5,809 nt of DNA from an uncultured Porphyromonadaceae bacterium (GTDB taxonomy: Bacteria > Bacteroidota > Bacteroidia > Bacteroidales > Muribaculaceae): the NCBI GenBank assembly GCA_902462525.1, contig CABQCA010000145.1, positions 1 through 5,809 on the forward strand, written 5' to 3'. A model generated the notes under the pieces. The model made no database searches and was not told the DNA's origin. It worked only from the letters and a program-made list of their open reading frames with translations. Below, piece by piece: positions 1 through 5,809 of the stretch (within the stretch, counting starts at the first letter, position 1; every line of letters starts with the position of its first letter). Position numbers and translations under genes: made by a program.

Positions 1-2406
1 CGTTTCCTTCTGTTTGCCGAGGATAAGATCGACGGCTTCCGGAGTATCGGTGGCTTCACAGAATGCTTCGACCGATGTCGATACGAACGACCATCCGGCG
101 GCCAAAGCGGCTTCTCCGTGGAGGGCCGGGTAGTCGAAGGTGTTGCCTGCTATCACTTTGTCCTCATAGTTGGCGCGCGAAGCGCCGAACCCTGCGGCAT
201 CATCGTCCATCCACGGTATCTGACGTCGGAATTCGAACTGCTCGCCGATGTAGGAAATATCCTGTATGTAGGGCACACCGCCGTCGCGGGCATCATAGAA
301 TCCGGCGATTTCAGTGCTGTCGCTGCCGGCATCGAAGCGGTCGGGAGCGCTCACGCGGGTGAAGCCGTTCACTATCGTGAGTGTGCCCCGGGCATTTGCC
401 GCGCGGCCGCATGCCAGCACTTCGGAGGGGAACGACACACCGCCGGCGTTTCCGGCGATGATGCGGTAGGAAGCTACGGTGCCCACGGGAGCGGAGCCTA
501 CTGTGTACTCGGTGTTTTCGGTTCTTGCGATGGTGCGGAAACCGTTGCCGGTGCGCAGCTGCACGAGATAGTAGGTTGGGTGTGCTGTCGGTTCGAGACT
601 GTCGACAGTCTCTTTCCACGACAGTTTCCAGCCGTTGCCGTCCTCGGTGATGGCGAAAGTCCTCACCGGCAGGGGCTGCACTGTGTAGGACCGGACGTCG
701 CGGTGTGCAAGGAATTTGAGCATACCTTTATATATGGCGCGGCTTACGGTGAACCGGAATGTCGGGTCGAGGCCGTACGACATGTCGGCGAAGTTCTGGT
801 GGCTGAGGAATTCGAGCAGCATGGCCGGCACCTGAGGCGAGCGAGCCTCATGGTATGAGCGGTCCCACATACCGCGGCGAGTCCAGTTCGGCTCGAAGTA
901 GGAACGGACATCGTCGACGATATTTGTGACTATAAGGTCGGTGAGGTCGCGCGAAGCGAGACGGCTGCTGCCGTTGCCGGTTGTTTCGCCCTTTGTGCAG
1001 TATATGCCAAGAGTGCCTATGATTGAGTCGTTGAGAGTGGTACCTGCATCGGTATGGAATGCGAAACTGAGGTCGACGGGAATGTTGAGGCCCTTTTGCC
1101 CCGGGAGCATAGAGGAGCCGCCTGCGAGCCAGTTTACCCAAAGTCCCCGGCAGCTGTAGTCGTCGGTGTAGTCATTGACATTCTCGGTGGGCGTGTACAC
1201 GCTGTCGGGGGCGCCGGCCCACTGCAGAAAGTAGCGGGCGCCTTCGGTGAAGCGCGGATAGCCCGAGAGAACGTATTCATAGTCGATACTGTCGAGAGGT
1301 TCTTTGACGATACGGGCCACATTGCCCATGCCGCCGCCAATCTTTACGGCGTCGGCGCTGAGCACGCGGCCGGCTTCGTCGTTGCTTCCGAGTTCGACCA
1401 CTGACTGACGTCCTGCTTTGAGCGGGAAGTGGCCGAGGTAGATCCATGTCCCGCCTCCCATGCGCTGGTTTACGGTGAAGTGATGTGCGCCGTCGGCGGC
1501 ATTGACAGTATAGTGTGCAGCTTCGGTGCTCTTGGGCAGACTCTGATAGCTTACGTAGACGGCGTAGTTGCCGTCGGCCGGTATTTCAGCGTTCCATTTG
1601 AAGCTGTTTTTGCCATTAGCATCGGCAATGAGAGCAGTACCGCTTTTGAAAGGGTTGTCGCCTACTTTCAGAACATTTTTATTGTAGCCAAAGCCTTCGG
1701 CTGTTCTGAATTTTCCCTTGGTTTCGATGCTGCCTTGAGCGAGACCGCCGTCGTTGTCGATTATTATTTCGGTGGTGTTCACATCGCGTTCGCGGGGACT
1801 CATCACGTATGCGCCGGCGTTTTCGAGCATAGGCATCAGGAATGGTATGACGTAGGACTGCGGGTAGAGGTCCTCGACAGTCTGGAATATTCGGGCTCGC
1901 TGCCATTCCCAGCGGTTGAGTTTGGGCTCGAAGTACCAGCCGTGGCTCTGCCAAAGGGCTATGTTGGCACCGTCGAGGCCTTCGGGGGCTTTCTCTGCGT
2001 CGTCTCGTGTGATAAAAGGCTTTTTCTCGGTAGGGCCGACATTCTTTTTATCGGCGAAGAGGGCGAGACGGTCGAGACTGGTGTTTCCGCTTGTGAGCGT
2101 CACCTTGTAATTTGTATATTTCGGGCCGAGGGCCTTGCGCACATCATTTTTCAGCGACCTGAGGCTTTCGGCATCGAACGGCACATAAGCAGCATTGCCG
2201 TTGTATTCGACCTTAATGGTCTTTTTGGCATTGTTGACGGTTACTTTCTTTGCCTGTACGGCCCCGAAACCGGTAGTGCCGGGCAGATAGTGGTTTATAG
2301 CCGCGGTAGCGGCATCTTCTCTTGCTCCGGCGGGGGCTTCGAAAGGTATCGTAGAAGCCAGCAGGGCCACGATTCCGGGAGCAAGAACTCTGATAATGTC
2401 TCTCAT
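1..2406 (-). CDS. Secreted Amidase_3-like protein with inserted golvesin/Xly-type domain (partial, 3' end off window)
   Basis: The frame is open for 802 codons from ATG at 2406 to the window edge with no stop, so the C-terminus is missing. Residues 1-28 form a Sec signal peptide: MRDIIR, then a hydrophobic stretch, then a likely cleavage after AGA (A28). There is no lipobox Cys. Residues 30-140 are a small alpha/beta N-terminal domain. From about 147 an N-acetylmuramoyl-L-alanine amidase (Amidase_3) fold begins: H155 in WQSHGW and E178 in QTVEDLY, then ENAGAYVMSPRERD. It is interrupted at about 217-360 by a beta-rich golvesin/Xly CBD-like domain (AEGFGY, GGGTWIYLGHFPLKAG, SADAVKIGGG). The fold resumes with H451 in FAFHTDAG and E532 in LLEFLSHQN. 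H155, E178 and H451 fit the zinc ligands and E532 the catalytic Glu. Residues about 578-665 resemble fibronectin III. From about 673 (TLTIVNGFTRVSAP) a further alpha/beta domain starts. Inferred role: periplasmic or surface cleavage of a peptidoglycan or glycan-linked amide. The substrate is unknown. Family databases often call such proteins 'xanthan lyase', which the catalytic residues do not support. Confidence 0.85.
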   Translation of the reverse strand, partial: MRDIIRVLAPGIVALLASTIPFEAPAGAREDAATAAINHYLPGTTGFGAVQAKKVTVNNAKKTIKVEYNGNAAYVPFDAESLRSLKNDVRKALGPKYTNYKVTLTSGNTSLDRLALFADKKNVGPTEKKPFITRDDAEKAPEGLDGANIALWQSHGWYFEPKLNRWEWQRARIFQTVEDLYPQSYVIPFLMPMLENAGAYVMSPRERDVNTTEIIIDNDGGLAQGSIETKGKFRTAEGFGYNKNVLKVGDNPFKSGTALIADANGKNSFKWNAEIPADGNYAVYVSYQSLPKSTEAAHYTVNAADGAHHFTVNQRMGGGTWIYLGHFPLKAGRQSVVELGSNDEAGRVLSADAVKIGGGMGNVARIVKEPLDSIDYEYVLSGYPRFTEGARYFLQWAGAPDSVYTPTENVNDYTDDYSCRGLWVNWLAGGSSMLPGQKGLNIPVDLSFAFHTDAGTTLNDSIIGTLGIYCTKGETTGNGSSRLASRDLTDLIVTNIVDDVRSYFEPNWTRRGMWDRSYHEARSPQVPAMLLEFLSHQNFADMSYGLDPTFRFTVSRAIYKGMLKFLAHRDVRSYTVQPLPVRTFAITEDGNGWKLSWKETVDSLEPTAHPTYYLVQLRTGNGFRTIARTENTEYTVGSAPVGTVASYRIIAGNAGGVSFPSEVLACGRAANARGTLTIVNGFTRVSAPDRFDAGSDSTEIAGFYDARDGGVPYIQDISYIGEQFEFRRQIPWMDDDAAGFGASRANYEDKVIAGNTFDYPALHGEAALAAGWSFVSTSVEAFCEATDTPEAVDLILGKQKET

Positions 2407-2449
2407 TGGTTCGTATTCACTTAAGCGCGAAATGTTCCGACGCATTACG

Positions 2450-2481
2450 CAAAAGTAAAAAAAAACCTTAATTTCGCCAAT
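2450..2481 (-). promoter_or_regulatory. Bacteroidetes-type promoter for the amidase-like gene
   Basis: On the minus strand, TACTTTTG (2457 to 2450) matches the -7 consensus TAnnTTTG exactly. ATTG (2481 to 2478) matches three of four bases of the -33 consensus TTTG, with a 20-nt spacer. Transcription would start at about 2443-2446, giving a leader of roughly 38 nt before ATG 2406. This argues against the in-frame ATG at 2445, which would sit on the transcription start itself. No Shine-Dalgarno sequence precedes the chosen start, as is usual in this phylum. Confidence 0.65.
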
Positions 2482-2578
2482 ATAATAAACATTATTTAAT
2501 AATTAACAACATATATTTTGAAACAAAACTAACGATTATATATGGTCTTACTCTGTAGAGTTAAAGTAGGTTAATGTA
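2482..2578. other. AT-rich divergent intergenic spacer between the two promoters
   Basis: This stretch separates the two outward-facing promoters and contains no credible ORF. It holds a 13-nt AT palindrome, ATTATTTAATAAT (2491-2503). It also holds a 12-nt near-palindrome, ACTCTGTAGAGT (2550-2561), 17 nt upstream of the tRNA -33 box. Either could be an operator or simply low-complexity DNA. Nothing in the sequence identifies a binding protein. Confidence 0.3.
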
Positions 2579-2610
2579 TTTGGTGTTTTAGAAAATAGTT
2601 TCTACCTTTG
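2579..2610 (+). promoter_or_regulatory. Bacteroidetes-type promoter for the initiator tRNA gene
   Basis: TTTG (2579-2582) and TACCTTTG (2603-2610) match the -33 and -7 consensus boxes (TTTG / TAnnTTTG) perfectly, with a 20-nt spacer. The expected transcription start at about 2615 leaves only a short 5' leader before the mature tRNA end at 2625. A full-consensus promoter fits a strongly expressed stable RNA. Confidence 0.8.
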
Positions 2611-2624
2611 CACTGTCAAAACAC

Positions 2625-2696
<72 letters not shown>

Positions 2697-2704
2697 CTAA
2701 GATG

Positions 2705-2745
2705 AAAGCCGTACGAATCATTATCCGTGCGGCTTTTGTTTTTTT
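2705..2745 (+). terminator. Intrinsic terminator after the tRNA gene
   Basis: An 11-bp stem pairs AAAGCCGTACG (2705-2715) with CGTGCGGCTTT (2726-2736) across a 10-nt loop, with one G-U wobble. The T-rich tract TTTTGTTTTTTT (2734-2745) follows. It lies 8 nt after the mature tRNA end, so it should terminate the single-gene tRNA transcript. It also separates the tRNA from the MATE gene 27 nt further on. Confidence 0.88.
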
Positions 2746-2772
2746 GAGAGATAAGACGTTTCATCATTTATT

Positions 2773-4167
2773 ATGGCCGATACAGATTCAAGTAAGACAA
2801 GCAACCCTAACGACCTTGGCACCAAAACTATAGGTCAGTTGCTGCTGCAGTATTCCCTGCCGGCTATCGTGGCGTCGCTGGCCACCTCGCTCTACAATAT
2901 AATCGACAGCATTTTTATAGGTCGCGGCGTAGGCGCCATGGCTATCACCGGCCTTGCCATTACATTTCCGCTGATGAACCTTGTAGTTGCCTTCTGCGTT
3001 CTTGTGGCTGTCGGGGGCGCCACTATCTCATCGATTTTTTTAGGACAGAAAAATACAGGCAAAGCCTCGGTTGTTCTGGGCAATGTGACGATTCTGTGTC
3101 TTGTCCATGCTCTGGTGATAATGACTGTGGGCCTATTGTGGCTCGACCCTATTCTCTATTTCTTCGGCGCTACCGCCGAAACTGTCGGCTATGCCCGCGA
3201 GTTTATGTTCATTATTCTGCTCGGTACACCTGTTTCGTATGTTTTTCTTGGTCTCAACAACATAATGCGCGCCACAGGCTATCCCCGCAAGGCCATGGTT
3301 TCGGCGCTTCTGTCGGTAGCTGTGAACATCATCGCGGCTCCAATAATGATTTTTGTCCTCGACTGGGGCATAGCCGGCGCCGCCATTGCAACTATTCTCG
3401 GGCAGCTGTCGGCTTTCGTATGGGTACTCTTTCATTTTATGTCGAAAAAGAGTTTCATTCATTTCAGCCGTTCATGCTGGCATTTTTCAGGCGACATGGT
3501 GCGCCGTATCTATGCAATCGGCATGTCGCCGTTCCTGATGAACTGCTGCGCATGCCTTGTGGTGGTGTTCATCAACAAGGCACTTCTCGACAGTGCCGGT
3601 CCCGACGGTAATCTCGCGGTGGGAGCCTACGGCATAATCAACCGAACTACGATGTTCTTTGTGATGATTATCTTCGGCATCACTCAGGGTATGCAGCCTA
3701 TCCTCGGTTATAACTACGGTGCAGCCGACTGGCCGCGTGTGAACGCCACTTTGAAAAAAGGCATATTGCTGGGTACGGCGGTGGCATGCATTGGCTGGGC
3801 GGTGACAGAACTGTTCCCCGATGCCATCAGCAGTATGTTCACTGTCGACAGGGCCATGATCGACATTGCCCGTCCTGGCTTCCGCATCTTCTTTCTTTTC
3901 TATCCTGTGGTAGGCGCCCAAATAGTGATACAGAACTATTTCCAGTCGATAGGAAAGCCTAAACTCTCGATATTTCTTTCGCTCACACGCCAGCTTATTT
4001 TCCTGCTGCCTTTCCTGTGGATACTTCCGCCTAAGTACGGTGTCGACGGCGTATGGATAGCCATGTGTTCGAGCGATTTCATAGCTTTCGTGCTTGCTCT
4101 TGTCACAGTACTGATAATGAACAAGCGCATTTCGCGCAATCTCAACAGCCTACGCACCAATGCCTGA
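2773..4167 (+). CDS. MATE-family efflux transporter (MepA/DinF-like)
   Basis: The 464-residue product has the usual length for MATE transporters, inner-membrane antiporters that export cationic drugs or metabolites using a Na+ or H+ gradient. The pattern is about twelve hydrophobic helices in two six-helix halves. The first half starts near residue 17 (TIGQLLLQYSLPAIVASL) and the second near 240 (VRRIYAIGMSPFLMNCCACL). Family motifs include YNIIDSIFIGRGVG (41-54, with acidic D45 in helix 1), RATGYPRKAM (166-175) and QGMQPILGYNYGAA (305-318), the last typical of the MepA-like branch. A hydrophilic linker, MSKKSFIHFSRS, lies at 223-234. The start is the first ATG after the tRNA terminator; residues 1-16 are a short polar cytoplasmic tail. 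No Shine-Dalgarno sequence or consensus -33/-7 boxes are visible in the 27 nt between terminator and ATG. The stop overlaps the next start. The substrate cannot be predicted. Alternative polysaccharide-flippase families are less likely because of the QP..GYNYG motif. Confidence 0.93.
   Translation: MADTDSSKTSNPNDLGTKTIGQLLLQYSLPAIVASLATSLYNIIDSIFIGRGVGAMAITGLAITFPLMNLVVAFCVLVAVGGATISSIFLGQKNTGKASVVLGNVTILCLVHALVIMTVGLLWLDPILYFFGATAETVGYAREFMFIILLGTPVSYVFLGLNNIMRATGYPRKAMVSALLSVAVNIIAAPIMIFVLDWGIAGAAIATILGQLSAFVWVLFHFMSKKSFIHFSRSCWHFSGDMVRRIYAIGMSPFLMNCCACLVVVFINKALLDSAGPDGNLAVGAYGIINRTTMFFVMIIFGITQGMQPILGYNYGAADWPRVNATLKKGILLGTAVACIGWAVTELFPDAISSMFTVDRAMIDIARPGFRIFFLFYPVVGAQIVIQNYFQSIGKPKLSIFLSLTRQLIFLLPFLWILPPKYGVDGVWIAMCSSDFIAFVLALVTVLIMNKRISRNLNSLRTNA
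4160..4167 (+). other. 8-nt stop/start overlap (ATGCCTGA) coupling MATE and flavoprotein genes
   Basis: The ATG of the FAD dehydrogenase (4160-4162) lies inside the last codons of the MATE gene, whose TGA is at 4165-4167. With no Shine-Dalgarno sequence upstream, the second gene is likely translated by ribosomes terminating on the first. This is strong evidence for one operon and roughly linked expression. Confidence 0.8.
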
Positions 4168-5725
4168 AACCTTAGAACTGCGTCTCGACCCAGCGACTGC
4201 AGCCACACCCGCGCTGCTTGCCGCCCGGTGTGCCCGTGAGCTTCACATAGAAAAGAACCGAGTGCGTCGAGTCGATATCGTACGCCGCTCCATCGACGCG
4301 CGCCAGCGCAATGTGGTGGTGAATCTCTCTGTCAAAGTCCACGTCGACAGTATAGATGAATCCGCTGTGGCTTTCGTACCGGTGGAGTATCATCGTGTAA
4401 GCGGTGCCCGCACCGCAATTATTGTCGGTGCCGGGCCGGCCGGACTTTTTGCGGCTCTCGAACTCATCGAGCTCGGAATCAAGCCGGTGATTCTGGAACG
4501 TGGAAAAGACGTGGATTCGCGCCGTCGCGACATGGTGGCCATAAACCGTGAAGGCACTGTCGACCCCGATTCGAACTACTGCTTCGGCGAGGGTGGTGCC
4601 GGCGCATATTCCGACGGCAAGCTCTATACCCGCAGCAAGAAGCGCGGCCCGGTCGAAAAAGTACTCCGCATCTTCCATCAGCATGGAGCGCAGGCCGATA
4701 TCCTTGTCGATGCCCATCCGCACATCGGTACCGACCGGCTTCCGGCCGTCATCAAGGCCATGCGCGAAACCATAATCGCATGTGGCGGTGAGGTGCATTT
4801 CGGCACAAAGGTCACCGGGCTGATAATTGAAAACGACCGCGTGGAGGGCGCTGTTACTGCCGACGGCGTCAGCTATGCCGGCCCGGTGATTCTTGCTACC
4901 GGGCATTCGGCCCGCGATGTATACCGCTTCCTTTCCGACAGTGGTGTGTCCCTCGAGCCGAAAGGCATAGCTGTGGGCGTGCGTCTGGAGCACCCGCAGG
5001 AATTAATCGACCGCATACAGTACCATTCGCCCAAAGGCCGCGGCAAGTATCTGCCTGCGGCAGAGTACAGCATGCTCACTCGCGTTGACGGCCGCGCTGT
5101 CTACTCTTTCTGCATGTGTCCAGGCGGCTACATCATTCCGGCAGCCAGCGCTCCGGGGCAGCTGGTGGTCAACGGTATGTCGCCTGCAAACCGGGGCACT
5201 CGCTGGGCTAACTCAGGCATGGTGGTGGAGATTCTTCCCGAGGATATTCCCGATAGCGCTGACCCGAAAGACAATGCACTGAAGATGATGCGCTTTCAGG
5301 AGTCGATTGAGAATCGGTTCTTCGAGGCTGCCGGTCACACCCAGCAGGCGCCGGCCCAGCGCATGGAAGATTTTGTGGCATGCCGTCAGTCGTCCGACTT
5401 GCCTCGCTCGTCCTATCCGCCCGGACTTATCAGCGCCCGTGTCGACAAGCTGCTGCCCGAAGGCGTAGCACGTCGTTTGCGCGAGGGTTTCAAGGTATTC
5501 GGTGCCAGGCAGCGAGGCTTTCTGACGAACGAAGCCGTCCTCATCGGCGACGAGACGCGCACTTCGTCGCCCGTCCGCATACCCCGCGATCGCGACACCC
5601 TGTGTCACATCGCGTTGCCGGGTCTCTACCCCTGCGGCGAAGGAGCAGGCTATGCCGGCGGCATAGTCTCTGCCGCCATCGACGGCATTGCTGTAGCCCA
5701 TGCTCTCGCCGACACTATGGAATAA
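4160..5725 (+). CDS. FAD-dependent dehydrogenase/oxidoreductase, COG2509 type
   Basis: The 521-residue protein matches the usual length and layout of uncharacterised FAD-dependent dehydrogenases (COG2509). Residues 1-80 form a small alpha/beta N-terminal domain with the family signature RRSIDARQ (42-49). The Rossmann FAD-binding motif is VGAGPAGLFAALE (89-101), followed by ribose-binding E113 in ILERG. GEGGAGAYSDGKL (143-155) and ILATGHSARDVY (244-255) are further FAD/substrate-domain motifs. CMCPGGYIIPA (318-328) contains two cysteines near the putative active site. GLYPCGEGAGYAGGIVSAA (488-506) closes the FAD site. No signal peptide or membrane helix is seen, so it should be cytoplasmic. 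The electron donor and acceptor are unknown; homology to geranylgeranyl-reductase or ETF-QO-like flavoproteins is at fold level only. Translation from ATG 4160 is supported because the N-terminal domain is complete from there. It is probably the second gene of an operon with the MATE exporter. Confidence 0.9.
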   Translation: MPETLELRLDPATAATPALLAARCARELHIEKNRVRRVDIVRRSIDARQRNVVVNLSVKVHVDSIDESAVAFVPVEYHRVSGARTAIIVGAGPAGLFAALELIELGIKPVILERGKDVDSRRRDMVAINREGTVDPDSNYCFGEGGAGAYSDGKLYTRSKKRGPVEKVLRIFHQHGAQADILVDAHPHIGTDRLPAVIKAMRETIIACGGEVHFGTKVTGLIIENDRVEGAVTADGVSYAGPVILATGHSARDVYRFLSDSGVSLEPKGIAVGVRLEHPQELIDRIQYHSPKGRGKYLPAAEYSMLTRVDGRAVYSFCMCPGGYIIPAASAPGQLVVNGMSPANRGTRWANSGMVVEILPEDIPDSADPKDNALKMMRFQESIENRFFEAAGHTQQAPAQRMEDFVACRQSSDLPRSSYPPGLISARVDKLLPEGVARRLREGFKVFGARQRGFLTNEAVLIGDETRTSSPVRIPRDRDTLCHIALPGLYPCGEGAGYAGGIVSAAIDGIAVAHALADTME

Positions 5726-5809
5726 ACGCATAATTGCAGATAAGTTCTTTTTTAACCTGTTGGTTGAATTAGATTAGTGAATATTTTATATGCCCAATCG
5801 GACGATGAT
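5726..5809 (+). other. AT-rich intergenic tail with possible start of a next gene
   Basis: After the TAA of the flavoprotein the sequence turns AT-rich, as in the other intergenic region. An ATG at 5790-5792 opens a frame (MPNRTM...) that runs off the window after six full codons, too short to support a call. A 7-bp hairpin, TTTAACC/GGTTGAA (5751-5757, 5762-5768), sits here. It is not followed by a T-tract, so I do not call it a terminator. No clear TTTG/TAnnTTTG pair was found at a spacing that would serve ATG 5790. Confidence 0.25.

Noticed and set aside
118..858. 246-codon plus-strand open frame
   Set aside because: It is exactly antisense to the minus-strand amidase-like gene, which has a signal peptide, a promoter and recognisable motifs. 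The plus-strand product resembles no family.
1..2406. Annotation as xanthan lyase
   Set aside because: Only the inserted beta-sandwich resembles the xanthan-lyase binding domain. No polysaccharide-lyase catalytic domain is visible, and the conserved residues fit a zinc amidase.
1429..2424. 331-codon plus-strand open frame
   Set aside because: It shares codon register with the opposite strand of the real gene, and the absence of stops follows from avoidance of TTA/CTA/TCA codons. Its end overlaps the real gene's start region.
2443..2445. Upstream in-frame ATG for the amidase-like gene
   Set aside because: It falls at the predicted transcription start and would place a charged 13-residue extension before a well-formed signal peptide. 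ATG 2406 is preferred.
4172..4993. 273-codon minus-strand open frame
   Set aside because: It is a shadow of the FAD dehydrogenase, whose Rossmann and C-terminal FAD motifs are clear in the forward frame.
5751..5768. 7-bp hairpin as a terminator for the MATE-flavoprotein operon
   Set aside because: The stem is short, AT-rich and contains a wobble. It is followed by AATTAGATTAG rather than a T-tract, so it does not meet terminator criteria in either direction.

Overview
This 5.8-kb window looks like ordinary chromosome of a fairly GC-rich member of the Bacteroidales. A Muribaculaceae-like organism is my guess, not something I can prove from sequence. Three things support Bacteroidales. Two intergenic promoters match the Bacteroidetes-type TTTG / TAnnTTTG consensus. 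No start codon has a clear Shine-Dalgarno sequence. The tRNA gene does not encode its CCA end. The large reverse-strand protein also has an architecture typical of Bacteroidetes ('golvesin C-terminal-like domain' proteins, often misnamed xanthan lyase).

Layout: (1) 1-2406, minus strand: a long secreted protein whose 3' end runs off the left edge. It is a zinc-amidase-like (Amidase_3) fold interrupted by a golvesin/Xly-type beta-sandwich, followed by a fibronectin-III-like segment and a further C-terminal domain. (2) 2407-2624: an AT-rich divergent intergenic region with one promoter facing each way. (3) 2625-2696, plus strand: an initiator tRNA-Met(CAU), followed by a strong intrinsic terminator. 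(4) 2773-4167: a 12-helix MATE-family efflux transporter. (5) 4160-5725: a COG2509-type FAD-dependent dehydrogenase whose start overlaps the MATE stop by 8 nt, so the two are probably co-translated. (6) 5726-5809: a short AT-rich tail, possibly with the first codons of another gene.

The three transcription units look functionally independent: envelope or peptidoglycan processing (minus strand), translation initiation (tRNA), and a transporter/flavoprotein pair. No mobile element, CRISPR array, phage gene or obvious new defence system is visible. The most interesting points are the amidase fold split by an inserted carbohydrate-binding-like domain with all four expected active-site residues retained, the unusual 1:72 pair of the initiator tRNA, and the unexplained coupling of a multidrug-type exporter with an uncharacterised flavoprotein.
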